From: Pavlovales sp. CCMP2436
Lineage: Eukaryota > Haptophyta > Pavlovophyceae > Pavlovales
Assembly: GCA_026770615.1 (NCBI GenBank)
Contig: MU631362.1
Coordinates: forward strand, 137,160-169,586
DNA: 32,427 nucleotides
Direction: 5' to 3'
Position 1 is the stretch's first letter. Every line of letters starts with the position of its first letter. Shown in pieces: positions 17,001 through 26,403 of the stretch. Position numbers and translations under genes: made by a program. Below the pieces are notes generated by a model that searched no databases, was not told the DNA's origin, and was given only the letters and a program-made list of their open reading frames with translations.

Positions 17001-17308
17001 AAACAAAGCTTAAATTTCGCTTACATTACTGTTTAAGGGCGCAAAAAATGAGGCTCAGTTTCTTAACGTTATATACGGTTTATTATTGCCCGCGATACCC
17101 TGTATTTGATTCATTGATTGAATAATACGAACGGTCGTATCGCGAAACGGATCGAGTCAGGGAGATATGCGTGATTGCCATGATGACCACCCGTCAGTGT
17201 CATTGCCAATGTCTTTGCATCGAGCTATAGCGTGATTTATAAATTACATGCGCGAGGTAAAGTATCTCTAATACGTAAGTATATCAAGCCTTAAAGTAAC
17301 TAAGTATA

Positions 17309-17385
17309 CTGTGTAAGTTTCTAGTTCAACGTCCGTCCCCTGGAGGTTCGCACTGGATATAGCGTTGAAAAACACTCTAAACCAC
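17309..17385 (+). repeat. Introner-like fragment, 5' end
   Basis: GTGTAAGTTTCTAGTTCAAC, GTCCGTCCCCTGGAGG, GCGTTGAAAAACACTC: the first ~75 nt of the introner family with a better donor (GTAAGT) than the in-gene copy. The remainder is missing. Confidence 0.65.
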
Positions 17386-18120
17386 TGTAGGCTTAAAGAA
17401 GCGCGTGACCTCGGGACGCGCGCCACGGGCCGGGCGCGGCAAGCTCAATCTCACAGGCAGGCTCACAATCGGAGAGCAATACCAGTCGCCATAGTCAGCG
17501 ACTGACGAACCGAGCCGACCGAGAAGTGACCTCGTCCGAAGCGAGCCCCGACGAGGACGAGAATGTCCCGCGCGGTGACCGACTGGACCGAAATCACGCC
17601 GCACGCCATCGTCTCGCAGGCCAGGTGCCATATCGACATCGTTGCAGACGTATCCAGCTTGCCGCCACTTCATCTGCTCCTCAGGCTTGATAGCCATCTG
17701 AGAGTTGAGTTGCCCCGCACCTCGTGTTGGCCCAGGGCGGCAGGGGCCCGCGGTTGAACACGAGTTTGGACAAGCACCACGACTCTTCCGACCCCTTGGC
17801 CGTCTCGGTGCTTTGCCCACGGCGCAAAACTCACGACGGGGGCGGTTTGCGAGCGCGAGATCTTCTTCGGCCGTTTTGGTGCGTGCGGGGGCGGCAATGT
17901 AAGTTTATTTGCCTTCCAGCCGCCATCGACGGCATCATATACACCCAGGCGGTCGCGAGCACGAGTGAGGCTCGAGTACTCCTGCAGGTTGCGCGTCCCC
18001 TTGATGTGGTCGGGCTCCGCCCCCCCGCCCTTCTTCTTCATCGAGTAGTAATCCCCGCGCGCTGGGTACTCGCCGTTCGCTGCCGTCATCGGGGCGCGGC
18101 CGTTGTGGATGAAGACACGC
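17377..18120 (-). pseudogene. Unassigned minus-strand gene, spliced or frame-damaged
   Basis: Codon-like minus-strand blocks occur in order but not in one frame. An exon-like segment 18120-17835 (VFIHNGRAPMTAANGEYPAR, SMKKKGGGAEPDHIKGTRNL, GVYDAVDGGWKANK) is preceded by CTCTACAG and followed by a GTGAGT donor at 17834-17829. Next comes WCLSKLVFNRGPLPPWANTR in another frame, then MAIKPEEQMKWRQAGYVC and NDVDMAPGLRDDGVRRDF, ending at a stop at 17377. Introns of 20-40 nt would be needed to join these, so indels are equally likely. The family is unknown. A truncated introner-like fragment overlaps the 3' end. Confidence 0.35.
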
Positions 18121-18499
18121 CTGTAGAGTCCTCTACCTGTGCAGCCGCGGCCCGGAAGCCGTCGATGCTGAGCGGGGGCAGCGCTGGAGTCGAGGCGACG
18201 CGGAGTCACGGTTGGAGCTCGGAGGCGTGGGTGGCCGCTACAATCAATCGCTTTCAGACTGAGTGACGAGTTTGATGATTTTGCTTAATACCTAGCTTAA
18301 TCCATTATATTTGACCACTCAACGTCGTTTGAGTGTAAAATTAGACCTTCGAACTGGTTTGCTCGTTGCCACCGCCCGCCCGTTTTTATGGTGCACAAAG
18401 AGTCGAAAAAGACTCAATGACTTCATCACTCCAGACTGAGTGTGATGAGTTTGCACTCATCAGAATACAGTATGTAACTGAGAAATCCATACGGAGAAC

Positions 18500-18540
18500 A
18501 GGCAAAGCTGAAGACCTGCTGGAACGGCGGGATCACTTGC
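18500..18540 (+). repeat. Left half of GAGTGACGTCG repeat split by introner copy
   Basis: GCTGAAGACCTGCTGGAACG and GATCACTTGC match the reverse of 19570-19605. The right half resumes at 18761 with CACTTGCAAAAGTGACGTCG. Confidence 0.7.
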
Positions 18541-18760
18541 GGCATGTGCGCAGGTGAGCTGCATTTTTAAACGAGCGAGAGGCAGTAGCACCCGGTCAGC
18601 GCATCAGTCAGAGAGTCGTCGATTGTCACGTGTCTGATCAGCCTTGCGGAGGTGGGGACGGTATCCGTGTGCTCGCAAAGGTCCCTTGATCCGAGTGTTT
18701 CTCAACGCTTGGGTCCGGTGGAGACCTGCCAGGGGACGGACGTATTTCTATATATTTACA
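18541..18760 (-). mobile_element. Introner-family copy outside a recognised gene, 7-bp target duplication
   Basis: A 220-bp insertion in minus orientation flanked by CACTTGC at 18534-18540 and 18761-18767, inside another repeat whose empty-site structure is visible at 19510-19605. It matches the intron at 3282-3482 along nearly its whole length, including the 3' CTCTCGCTCGT followed by an AAAATGCAG acceptor-like end. In minus sense the GT of the would-be donor lies within the duplicated GCAAGTG. Confidence 0.75.
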
Positions 18761-18783
18761 CACTTGCAAAAGTGACGTCGTTA

Positions 18784-18905
18784 CAGGGGGTCGCGGGAAA
18801 TTAGAAACCGTACCGTTAAGAAGCTGAGTCTGTTTTTTTTTTGTTTTTTTTGCCAAAGAAACTGAGCCTGTCCGAAAGCCAATTTCTTAAGTGGCTAAGA
18901 AACTG
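18784..18905 (+). mobile_element. CAGGGG-type element, left end with degenerate interior
   Basis: After TA 18782-18783: CAGGGGGTCGCGGGAAATTA, then GTTAAGAAGCTGAGTCTG, a T-rich tract, AAACTGAGCCTG and a duplicated TGGCTAAGAAACTG. No right end was found. Confidence 0.65.
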
Positions 18906-19134
18906 GGGGGGGGGTTCGGGGGCCCCCGAGCCGAAGTAAAAAATATGATTTTCCGGGAGCTCATTCATACAGTTATCTCCATGCCAAAATGTAGGACTCG
19001 GATCTCGGCAAGGATGTCAACTTCAGCAGTACAGTACTAGGGTGAGCATTACATTGCCGCGGCGGCCGCGGCGGCCGTGGCGGACAGGGCACACGCACCT
19101 AGATGAACGTGAGCGTTGTGTGGGTAGGGGGGGA

Positions 19135-19505
19135 GCTTGTGGCATCCGCTACGAGTTCACCACCAACCTCACCTCTACCACCACCATCCCAGCTGCCAGG
19201 ACTAACGTCTGACGTCGACCAAGTCAGCTAGTGAAAAACACCTATTGAATCATGCTGAGCCACTATATATTTATGATAGGGATTCAGGCTGGCGTCTGAC
19301 TGTTCTGAATGTTGTGTTGGTCTGAGCGCTGCGCTTGTATATATTGCAGCTCAGCATGGCTCAACAGGTGTTGTTGAATGAACCGACGACGATGAAACAA
19401 GGGTGGACTAGACTGCTATATATCTCTGCTGCCAGGACTAATGTCAGACGTCGACGAAGTCAGTGAGTGAACACCACCTGCTAAACCATGCTGAGCCGCT
19501 AATAT
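19135..19505 (-). repeat. Cluster of GCTCAGCATGG repeats and other fragments
   Basis: A variant A copy in reverse (19135-19265), a partial GGTCTGAGCGCTGCG repeat (19266-19335), a short plus copy (19345-19375), a GAACCGACG fragment (19380-19395) and a second reverse variant A copy (19425-19505). Each TA-adjacent copy ends at a TATATA run. Confidence 0.75.
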
Positions 19506-19509
19506 ATTG

Positions 19510-19605
19510 TAATTTATTTCACTCGAGTCCTTTCGTCGTCGTCGGTTCATAACGACGTCACTTTCGCAAGTGAATTTGCCGTTCCAGCAGGTCTTCAGCT
19601 GCGCA
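19510..19605 (-). repeat. GAGTGACGTCGTTATGAACC family, uninterrupted copy
   Basis: In reverse: GCAGCTGAAGACCTGCTGGA, ACGGCAAATTCACTTGCGAA, AGTGACGTCGTTATGAACCG, AATAAATTACAA. It is the empty-site comparison for the introner insertion at 18541-18760. Confidence 0.75.
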
Positions 19606-20324
19606 TGAGCTTCGTGATCACCACGGAAAAAATTACATCGCCGATGTAATTGCGGCAATTAGTTGCCGGACACGCCGATGTCTTTGCCACATTGTCGTCG
19701 CCGCCGCCGCCTTCCATGTGCTGCTGTCGTCGTCGTCCCAGCCGCCCACGTTCGACTATCTCCACAGCTTGCCGTCTCCTTCTCTCGAGTTGCTGCGGCT
19801 GCCATAATAATAATATAGTACTAAGTGGACTTTATTTCAACGTTGATTACTTGATTCTTTGGGCGACCGCGCGTAGCGCACGTACAACACAAGATATGGC
19901 CAATTTAGACCCTAACACGGCTAAAATAGAACCCAAAATTCATCGCAAGCGAAGGGGGCTTGCCGGCCAGGCGCCTGCGGCTTGATTAATATATATTAGC
20001 GGCTCAGCATGGTTCAACAGGTGTTGTTCAGTCACTGGCTTGGTCGACGTCAGGCTGAGGTCGAGCGATAGACCGGCTTGATTAATTAAATCGATTTTTC
20101 TCCGGCGCTATTCCCCAAACTCCAATCCACCCTTGCGATGAAATGACTCGAGTGGAATTAATTATATAAGTACAGCCATGCAGCGGCAAGTCTGTAAACT
20201 ACGCAGTTACGTAGATTAAATATTTGAGTCAGTCAAATCAATCTAATTTGGTTTGAGTGAAGTTATTTTTTAGTTTTACAGTATACAGTAAACACTCAGC
20301 AAACTCGTTCAGATTTCACGCCAC
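19606..20324. other. No supported gene
   Basis: Low-complexity Arg/Ser/Cys-rich frames only. A variant B GCTCAGCATGG copy sits at 19996-20070 beside TATATA. The remainder is AT-rich. Confidence 0.5.
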
Positions 20325-20535
20325 TTAAGAAGCTGAGTTTTTTAGCTACTTAAGAGGCTGACTTTCGAGCAGGCTCCGTTCCTTCGGCCAAAAAAAATCA
20401 CAAAAAAACGAGGCTCAATTTCTGAACGTTGCGTTTTCTTATTTCCCGCGACCCCCTTCATTGAAGGGCACACAAAATGAGGTTCACATTCTTAACGAGC
20501 GCTAAGCGGCTTCTTATTTGCTGCGATCCCCTGTG
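20325..20535. mobile_element. Two adjacent right ends of CAGGGG-type elements
   Basis: AACGAGGCTCAATTTCTGAA ... TTCTTATTTCCCGCGACCCCC (to about 20457), then ATGAGGTTCACATTCTTAAC ... CTTCTTATTTGCTGCGATCC (to about 20533). They lie in tandem, with AAGAAGCTGAG remnants at 20325-20375. Confidence 0.6.
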
Positions 20536-21266
20536 TTAGCGGCTCAGCAGTGTTCACCAGGAGGTGTTCACTGATCACAGACAAAAAAAATAGGCTACTC
20601 TAACAGCGCTATTTTAAATAGCGAAATCCCTCTTCTTTGTATACCGGCAGCTGCTCACGCTGTCCTGTTGAGACCGGACTTTACCGGCACAGGAATATGC
20701 TCATGTGAGCTCGTGTTGCGCAGAGCCCAAAAACATTAGTCCATCGGACAGCGCGCTAGTTTCTAATCCGAATTTAAAAAGCGGGGAAGCCGAAAGAACG
20801 CTCTAGAGCATCGTGCGACTTCCTCTGCGTACCTTCAACCAAGATCCTCCAACGCATCTGAAGACCAAACCCTCTGGTGATTGTCAGCTGCTCGCCGGCC
20901 AGCTGTGCAGCGCGCAAGCTCCTCGAGCTCCGAACTCGAAGGCAGGTCCTGCCCAAAATTAAAAAACGGGAGAACAATCAAGAACAATCAAGAAACTGCT
21001 GGCGCGCTCGCCTGTGCACCTGGAGCAGCCGGCAGTCCATCCCCGCTAGCGATGGCGCCACCTGCACCGTCTGCGCCAACCGGCGTGACCCCACGTGATC
21101 CCGACCGACTCGCACGCATGAGTCGGATCTCTTCGGTGCTTCGCGTCAAGCCATTCTTCTAAAAAATCTTTAAAAGCGACCTCGAATCCAACGCACAGTA
21201 TTAAAAATAAAACAATCAAGAAACATCCAGAAGACTTTTGTCCGTCACACCGTCGTGAATCTTGAG
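20536..21266. other. Upstream region of the light-harvesting gene, no supported gene
   Basis: Holds a near-palindrome AGCGCTATTTTAAATAGCG at about 20605, and AACAATCAAGAA repeated at 20970-21000 and 21210-21225. Short frames at 20880-21160 show neither a domain nor a convincing presequence. A non-coding first exon or promoter for the downstream gene may be here. Confidence 0.4.
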
Positions 21267-22053
21267 ATGATGTGGGTCTTCACTACGCTCGCGATCTCGG
21301 CGATCAAGAACCCCTTCGGCGCCGCCAAGGCCCTGACCAAGGCCCCCGTCTATCAATGTACGCGCCCGCCGTGCCGCGTTCCTTACGCCGTGCCGCGTTC
21401 CTTCCCCTCCGCGCGCCCTCACGCCTGCGTGCTCCGACCACCGTCCCCCCGTCGTGTCGCGCCGCATGAAAGCTCACCCGCACCCTCTCCCTGCGCTCGC
21501 CCCCCCACCCGCAGTCGCGTACGGCCTCATCGGTGTCACGCCGTTTCCCGGTCCGTTTGACCCGGCCAACCTCCTCAAGGACGCACCCGAGTCCGGCGTC
21601 CGCCTCTGGCGCGAGGCCGAGCTGATGCACGGCCGCGTCGGCATGCTCGCCGCCGCGGGCTTCCTCGTGCAGGAGAAGTTCCACCCGCTCTTTGGAGGCG
21701 AGATTGTTGGCCCGGCGATTAACCACATCCCGCAGATCCCGCCCTTCTTCTGGGCGTTCCTCACGTTCGGCATCGGCATCGCCGAGGCGTACCGTATCCA
21801 AATCGGATGGGTTGACCCGCGCACTTCCACCGGGGCCAGCTGGACCGATACCCAGTTCCAGCTCCGCGACGACTACGAGCCTGGAGATCTTGGATGGGAC
21901 CCGCTCGGCATCAAGCCCACCGACCCGGAGGAGCTCGAGGCCCTACAGCTCAAGGAGCTGAACAATGGCCGCCTCGCCATGATCGCCGCCGCGGCTTTCC
22001 TCGCTCAGGAGACTGTCAACGGCAAGCAGATTTTCGAGAACCTCGGCTACTAA
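21267..22053 (+). CDS. Fucoxanthin-chlorophyll a/c-type light-harvesting protein (LHC superfamily)
   Basis: Exons 21267-21357 and 21515-22053. The 157-nt GT-AG intron is phase 1 and splits F31, giving a 209-residue protein. Three LHC membrane helices are visible: helix B with EAELMHGRVGM (64-74), helix C with PFFWAFLTFGIGIAEAYRI (107-125) and helix A with LKELNNGRLAM (177-187). The E-x-x-x-H/N-x-R motifs in B and A bind chlorophyll and form the central salt bridges. The loop GDLGWDPLG (154-162) is the usual D-P-x-G turn. It should sit in the thylakoid and pass excitation to the photosystems. Residues 1-13 (MMWVFTTLAISAI) are hydrophobic, suiting the signal part of a bipartite presequence, but no ASAF-like cleavage motif is seen. 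ATG 21270 is an alternative start and an unseen upstream exon remains possible. Confidence 0.92.
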
Positions 22054-22231
22054 GCTCCTCGGGCATCTAATCGTCGTTGGCGCGCACGTTGACATGCGTT
22101 CCTTGACGAGTTCACTCGTCGTCAGCTGAGACACTATCAGCGTGAGAAGCACCGACACTCCTGCATCGCGCATAGTCTCGCCGACATCCGCTGGTGTACC
22201 TGTTTTCGTTTTGCATCGAGCGGGCATCGAG

Positions 22232-22561
22232 CTGCTGGAGCCAGCTCTCGGTTGCTAGAGAAAAAACCTTGGCGGCCCCTGGAATCGCCGGCGGTCATTA
22301 TAATTATCAAACCCTGAAGACACCCCTAGGAACAGAATTTGACGGGGAACAACTTCATTATTGCAGTCCGACGTATCCGAAGGGGAAAGACAAGAAAATG
22401 GCCTCCAAATAAAGTCGGGGTGGTATTTTAAATTGAATTTCGTAACTACCCCAACTTTGGAGGCCATTTTCTCGTACTTAACTTCTGAATCAGGTGTCGG
22501 GCTATAGTAACAAAGTTGTTCCCTGTCGAATTCTCAAAAAACCGAGAGCTGGCTCCAGCAG
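22232..22561. mobile_element. 330-bp foldback element (long diverged inverted arms)
   Basis: The terminal CTGCTGGAGCCAGCTCTCGG (22232-22251) is exactly inverted at 22542-22561. Inner pairs follow: GGGGAACAACTT / AAGTTGTTCCCT, GTCCGAC / GTCGGGC and GAAAATGGCCTCCAAA / TTTGGAGGCCATTTTC. Thus nearly the whole element folds on itself. No target duplication or transposase is seen. It lies 180 bp past the light-harvesting stop, so transcripts reading through would form a long hairpin. Confidence 0.8.
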
Positions 22562-22621
22562 TAAACGTCGTTCAACGTCCGTTAACTAAATTATTAACTA
22601 TAAATTATGACAACCGCGGCT

Positions 22622-23053
22622 GGGTTGAAATCCAAATTAGTGGCCAGTCCGTGGGGAATTCTGCCGAAAGTCGCCGGTGATTAAAGTCCTCCGGATCAAC
22701 CCACGAACCGGGCTGAGCCCCGAGGAGTTAGTTGCAAATTCGTGAATGAGGCGGCTCCCCATTCACCAATTTAGTCCGCAACTAACTCCACGGGGCCCCT
22801 TCGGGAATCGTGACTTTCTTTCCGCTTCCGAGCGCGCTGAGAATCTAAAATGTTAATTAACTTTATTTTGTTGTCGACCCAAGAGGCACACGAGAGGCAC
22901 ACGAAGTGGGCTCCGGCCGTCGAAGAGAGCTCTATTCGACAGCAGCTATCGATACTTAGCGCACAGGGGCGAACAATGTCTACTTCTTCGTCCCGTCCAC
23001 GGCTTTTCCCCCTCCCCAGTGCAGAATCGCGCCACTAATTCGGTATTCGACCC
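22622..23053. mobile_element. TIR transposon, copy 2 of the 6228-6588 family, reverse
   Basis: The ends GGGTTGAAATCCAAATTAGT and ATTAGTGGCGCG-like / ATTCGGTATTCGACC (in plus, CTAATTCGGTATTCGACC) are imperfect inverted repeats, and CGGCT may flank it. It carries an extra 67-bp imperfect palindrome (GAGTTAGTTGC ... GCAACTAACTC, about 22727-22793) compared with copy 1. Confidence 0.7.
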
Positions 23054-23427
23054 GGCTCAGCAGTGCTCACACGGCAATCGTGGCGGAGTCAAGTAGAATA
23101 CGCCTTTTAGGATAGCTCGGTGACCTTGGTTTGAGTTGTTGCAATACCGGATCAGCGCCGTTGAGAGAAATACAACGCCTATAAAATTGCAAAAATAGAC
23201 AACCCCTGGGGCCTTTTTTTTTGGGGTGAAGTTATGTTATTTAAAATAAAAAATATTCCTGTGACTGCTGGATTTTTTCCTTTCTAAAATTTATATTATC
23301 ATGTTTTCATCACGTTTTGTAAGTATAATTGGCTGCTTAATTCCGAGGCCTTGCTCGCGCTCAGTAATTAGTAAGTAAGCACATCTGCCTGGGAATAGAT
23401 GCCCGGGTAAGGACTTAACTATGATTC
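23054..23427. other. AT-rich spacer, no supported gene
   Basis: Starts with a GCTCAGCAGTG variant also seen at 20539. No ORF of interest. Confidence 0.4.
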
Positions 23428-23502
23428 TGATAGGGATTTAAACTGGCTTCTGACTTTTTTGAATGTGGTGCTGGTCTGAGCGCTGCGTCGCCCATTGCCT
23501 GC
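23428..23502 (+). repeat. GGTCTGAGCGCTGCGTC repeat, left part, split by copia insertion
   Basis: ATAGGGATTTAAACTGGCTT ... GCCCATTGCCTGC. The remainder resumes at 30223 (CCTGCTGCGTGCCTTAGTCG). CCTGC at 23498-23502 is the target duplication. Confidence 0.85.
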
Positions 23503-23747
23503 TGTTAAGTTACTCCTGCGGTGGCGCAGGGGTCCGGATTGAAGCGCCGTCGAAGGCTGTCGACGGGAGCTAGAGTGACTTCTAATAATAAAAACGAGAG
23601 CAGAAACGATTCAAGTTTAATCATAGCAACTTTTCTTTCTGGTGAAGACACGTTCCTTGCTATCTTAGCCGGACTGCGAATGTCCCGGACTGAGAGTCCG
23701 GGAGGATCGAGTCAGGTAAATCTGACCAGTGTCAGATTACCTTGACA
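23503..23747 (-). repeat. Copia 3' LTR (245 bp)
   Basis: Starts TGTTAAGTTACTCCTGCGG and ends GTGTCAGATTACCTTGACA. It contains a palindrome CCCGGACTGAGAGTCCGGG and ACCAGTGTCAGATTACC. Confidence 0.9.
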
Positions 23748-23827
23748 CACCCCCTCGATCTGATGAGTAGGGTGGATGATGCAGTTGAGAATGTGCATGT
23801 TGCCAAATCGCCAAAGCTATGAAGTTG

Positions 23828-24220
23828 CTATTTGAACTTGGTCGTTGGCTTGATCACGTCCGTGATCAGTTTTGCGAAGAGCTTGAACTGGGCGCCTCCG
23901 AGCGGCTTGGTGAAGCCGTCAGCGATGTTGTCGTTGGTGCCCACCTTCTGGATGGAGATAACCTTGTGCTCGACACAGTCGCGAATGAAGTGATGCCGGA
24001 TGTCAATGTGCTTGGTGCGCGAGTGGAACTTGGGGTTGTGTGCGAGGTCGATCGCGCCCTTGTTGTCCTCAAAGAGCGGGAGCGGGGCGTCGACCTTGAT
24101 GATGCTCAGGTCGTTGATGATGTCGCACAAGTAGATGGCCTCCTTGCCGGCGTCGGCTAGGGCGAGGTACTCGGCTTCTGTCGACGAGAAGGTGGTGATG
24201 GACTGCCGAGAGGAGCGCTA
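23828..24220 (-). pseudogene. Copia RNase H domain
   Basis: Reading minus from about 24215: SITTFSSTEAEYLALADAG, KEAIYL, then EDNKGAIDLAHNPKFHSRTK, HIDIRHHFIRD and GTNDNIADGFTKPLGGAQF. These are the typical copia RNase H blocks (T-S/T-E-A-E-Y, D-N-x-x-A, H-I-D-I-x-x-H, A-D-x-x-T-K). RNase H removes the RNA strand of the cDNA hybrid. A stop at about 24220-24218 separates it from the reverse transcriptase in the same frame. Confidence 0.9.
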
Positions 24221-25300
24221 GCTGACAGGCGCGAGCGCAGAGCTAGTCGGAGATGCCATCGAGCGCGCGAGGAAGCTTGATGCGAAAGCGACGTTCGTCC
24301 GAGAGGTCTTGGAGATGAAGAGCAGCGCCCCGACCATGGAGAGGAAGTTGGAGCTGCCCTCGCGATCGAGTAGCTCGGGTTCGTCCGAGCCGTCGTGCTT
24401 GTCGAGGTCGATCATCATGGGGGACTTCTTCGTGGAGATGCCAAAGAGGTCGAAGCGCTCGAGGCAGGTCGCGGTGTAGAGAGGCATCGACATTGTGATG
24501 CTCTTCTCGTCCTGCTCGACGTTGACGCCGAGGAAGGTTTCGATAGGGCCGAGGAAGCGAATGTCGTAGAACCCTTGAGCTCGTCGACAATCTCTGCGCA
24601 GGCCGTTGGGCTTGGAGAGCTCGAGAGCAGAAGGAAATCGTCCACGAACAAGCCCGCAAGGTCGATGGAGCCGTCCTCACGGATGCGGCGGTAGACAGAA
24701 CAGGAGGCGTCGATGCGGTGGAACTTGATGCGTTCCATGATGTCGAGATTGGTCTTCCACCAGAGTCAGCCACTCTGCTTGAGACCTTTGATGGCGCGGC
24801 GGCAGCGCAGCGCGACCTTGAAGCCGGGCAGCGCGATGATCTTGGCCTGGTAGAGCGACGTGAGTCCGAGATGGAGTTGTTCCGAGTCGGGGACCTAAGC
24901 GTTGAGGTATGCTGATGACACATCTGCGCTGCAGACTTGCAAGCGAGAGTCGCCGGGCTTGCGCATGATGGCGGCGTAAGCGAGGAGTAAACACAACGAG
25001 TCGTAGCGCAGTGTCGGAGAGTAGATCTCGTCGTAGTGGAGACCTGAGATTTGCCGGAATCCTTGCGCTACGATGCGCGCCTTTTACTTGTCAACCGTCC
25101 CGTCGGCTTGAGGCTTGACCTTGAAGACGAACTTGGTCGGGATGATCGGCGCTCGCTCGCGGATGGAGACCTCGTCCTATGTGTGCAGAACACGGTGGGA
25201 CTCGAGCTCAGCGATGATGGCAGTGGCCCAATCATTCTTGTTGTCGCCAGCCATGGCGTCTTTGAAGTTCTCGGGCGTCGGCACGTCGACGGCGAGTAGG
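24218..25300 (-). pseudogene. Copia reverse transcriptase
   Basis: Reads minus from WATAIIAELESHRVLHT, through APIIPTKFVFKVK and KARIVAQGFRQISGLHYDEI, to the catalytic LFVDDFLLLSS (F-V-D-D variant of Y-V-D-D) near 24650 and the end block FLSMVGALLFISKTSRTNVA. In-frame stops lie at about 25177, 25086, 24895 and 24768, and a one-base shift near 24570 moves the last part into another frame. The motif order is complete, so the copy decayed by point change rather than deletion. Confidence 0.9.
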
Positions 25301-25403
25301 ACCACGTTGGCCGTGTAGTTGTGTCGTGGCTGCTGTCGCAGCCCGACGCGGAGGTCGCCGGTCGGGCGAACGATCGGCGGAGGGGATGGCTCAGAGGAAG
25401 GCT

Positions 25404-26342
25404 CTAAGGATGGCTCGGAGGATGAAGTCGGCGTGGCGGTGCGCGGCGGCGGCGGCGCGTCATCGTCGTCTGAGTCCGAGTCTTGGTTAAGCGGCGGCGA
25501 GTCGTCGTTGACGTCCTCGCCTTCACCCCATAGGCTGCTCTGTCGGTGGCGATCTGGTCGTCGTCGGGGAAGCCGGAGGTGTTGGTGATCGGGTTGGAGC
25601 CACTGAAGTGCACGCTCCTTGAAGTGTTGTCGGTGATGGTGGACTCGTTGAAGAGCACATGCCGAGAGACCGTGATAACGTTGTTGGCTGTGACTAGAAC
25701 GTATCCGAGGGCGTGGCGCAGCTGGCCGTTCTCGAAGATGCCCGAGGAGCCATACCCGACGAAGTTGCCATGCAGCGCACGCGGTCCGAACTTGCCGATG
25801 GCGTCGCGCGGGGCTTGCCGTAGATATGCCACTGGGCACCCCCATATGCGGAGCTTGGACAGGTCGGGCGCCTTGCCAAAGAGCTTCTCGTATGGCGAGA
25901 GCTTGTCACCCGGAGAGTTGAGCTGGTTGCGCGTCCACGCAGCGGACTTGATAGCCCACCCCCACCAGCGAGGCGACATGCCGGACGCGTTGAGCATTGC
26001 GCGCATGTCGGGGATGAGGGTGCCAAAGGTGCGCTCTGCGACGCCGTTGGTCTGAGGGTTGTACGGGACCGACACCTCGTTGATGAGCATGTCGTACTTG
26101 CGCAAGATGGCCGTCCAGGCCGAGGAAGTGAGCTCCGACGCGCCGTCGAGGTGCAGCCTTGCGCCTGCGAGTCGGTGCTGGAAGGAGTTGGCTCCCATCT
26201 CGTCGAGGTAGAGCTGCAGCTTTGCAGGCGCCTCGGACTTGATATGCATCATGTAGATGCTGGTGTATGCCGTGAAGTCGTCCTTGAAGACGATGGCAAA
26301 GCGCGCAACGTGAGGAGGGAGGCCGTTGATCGGCCCGGGCAC
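25404..26342 (-). pseudogene. Copia integrase (rve core) and linker
   Basis: Minus frame with the DDE-type core: first Asp in FKDDFTAYTSIYMM, second Asp in LHLDGASELTSSAW (family usual S-D-N-G-x-E; here L-D-G-A-S-E) and Glu in YNPQTNGVAERTFGTL. The copia block GWAIKSAAWTRNQLNS and the C-terminal LHGNFVGYGSSG follow. Integrase joins cDNA ends to the target. A frame shift near 25530 changes frame before a Ser/Asp/Pro-rich linker (DSDSDDDDAPPPP), and another near 26460 separates it from the upstream part. Confidence 0.9.
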
Positions 26343-26403
26343 GTCGCTGCGATCTCGAACGGTCGAGTCGAAGGAGTGCGCGTGCCGTTGAAGGGCAGGG
26401 CCT

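Larger units (their letters stand above)
16152..17102. mobile_element. 951-bp CAGGGG-type element carrying gene-like DNA and later insertions
   Basis: TA at 16150-16151 and 17103-17104. The left end CAAGGTGTCGCAGGCAATAA and the right end TTATTATTGCCCGCGATACC are inverted, with the usual subterminal ACTGAGGCTCAGTTTC / GAGGCTCAGTTTCTTAACG. The two arms together (about 80 + 98 bp) equal a simple copy. The extra ~770 bp holds the coding-like block 16256-16693, a GCGTCGGAGCGCTAA repeat, a TA/CA tract and a variant A repeat. Confidence 0.7.
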
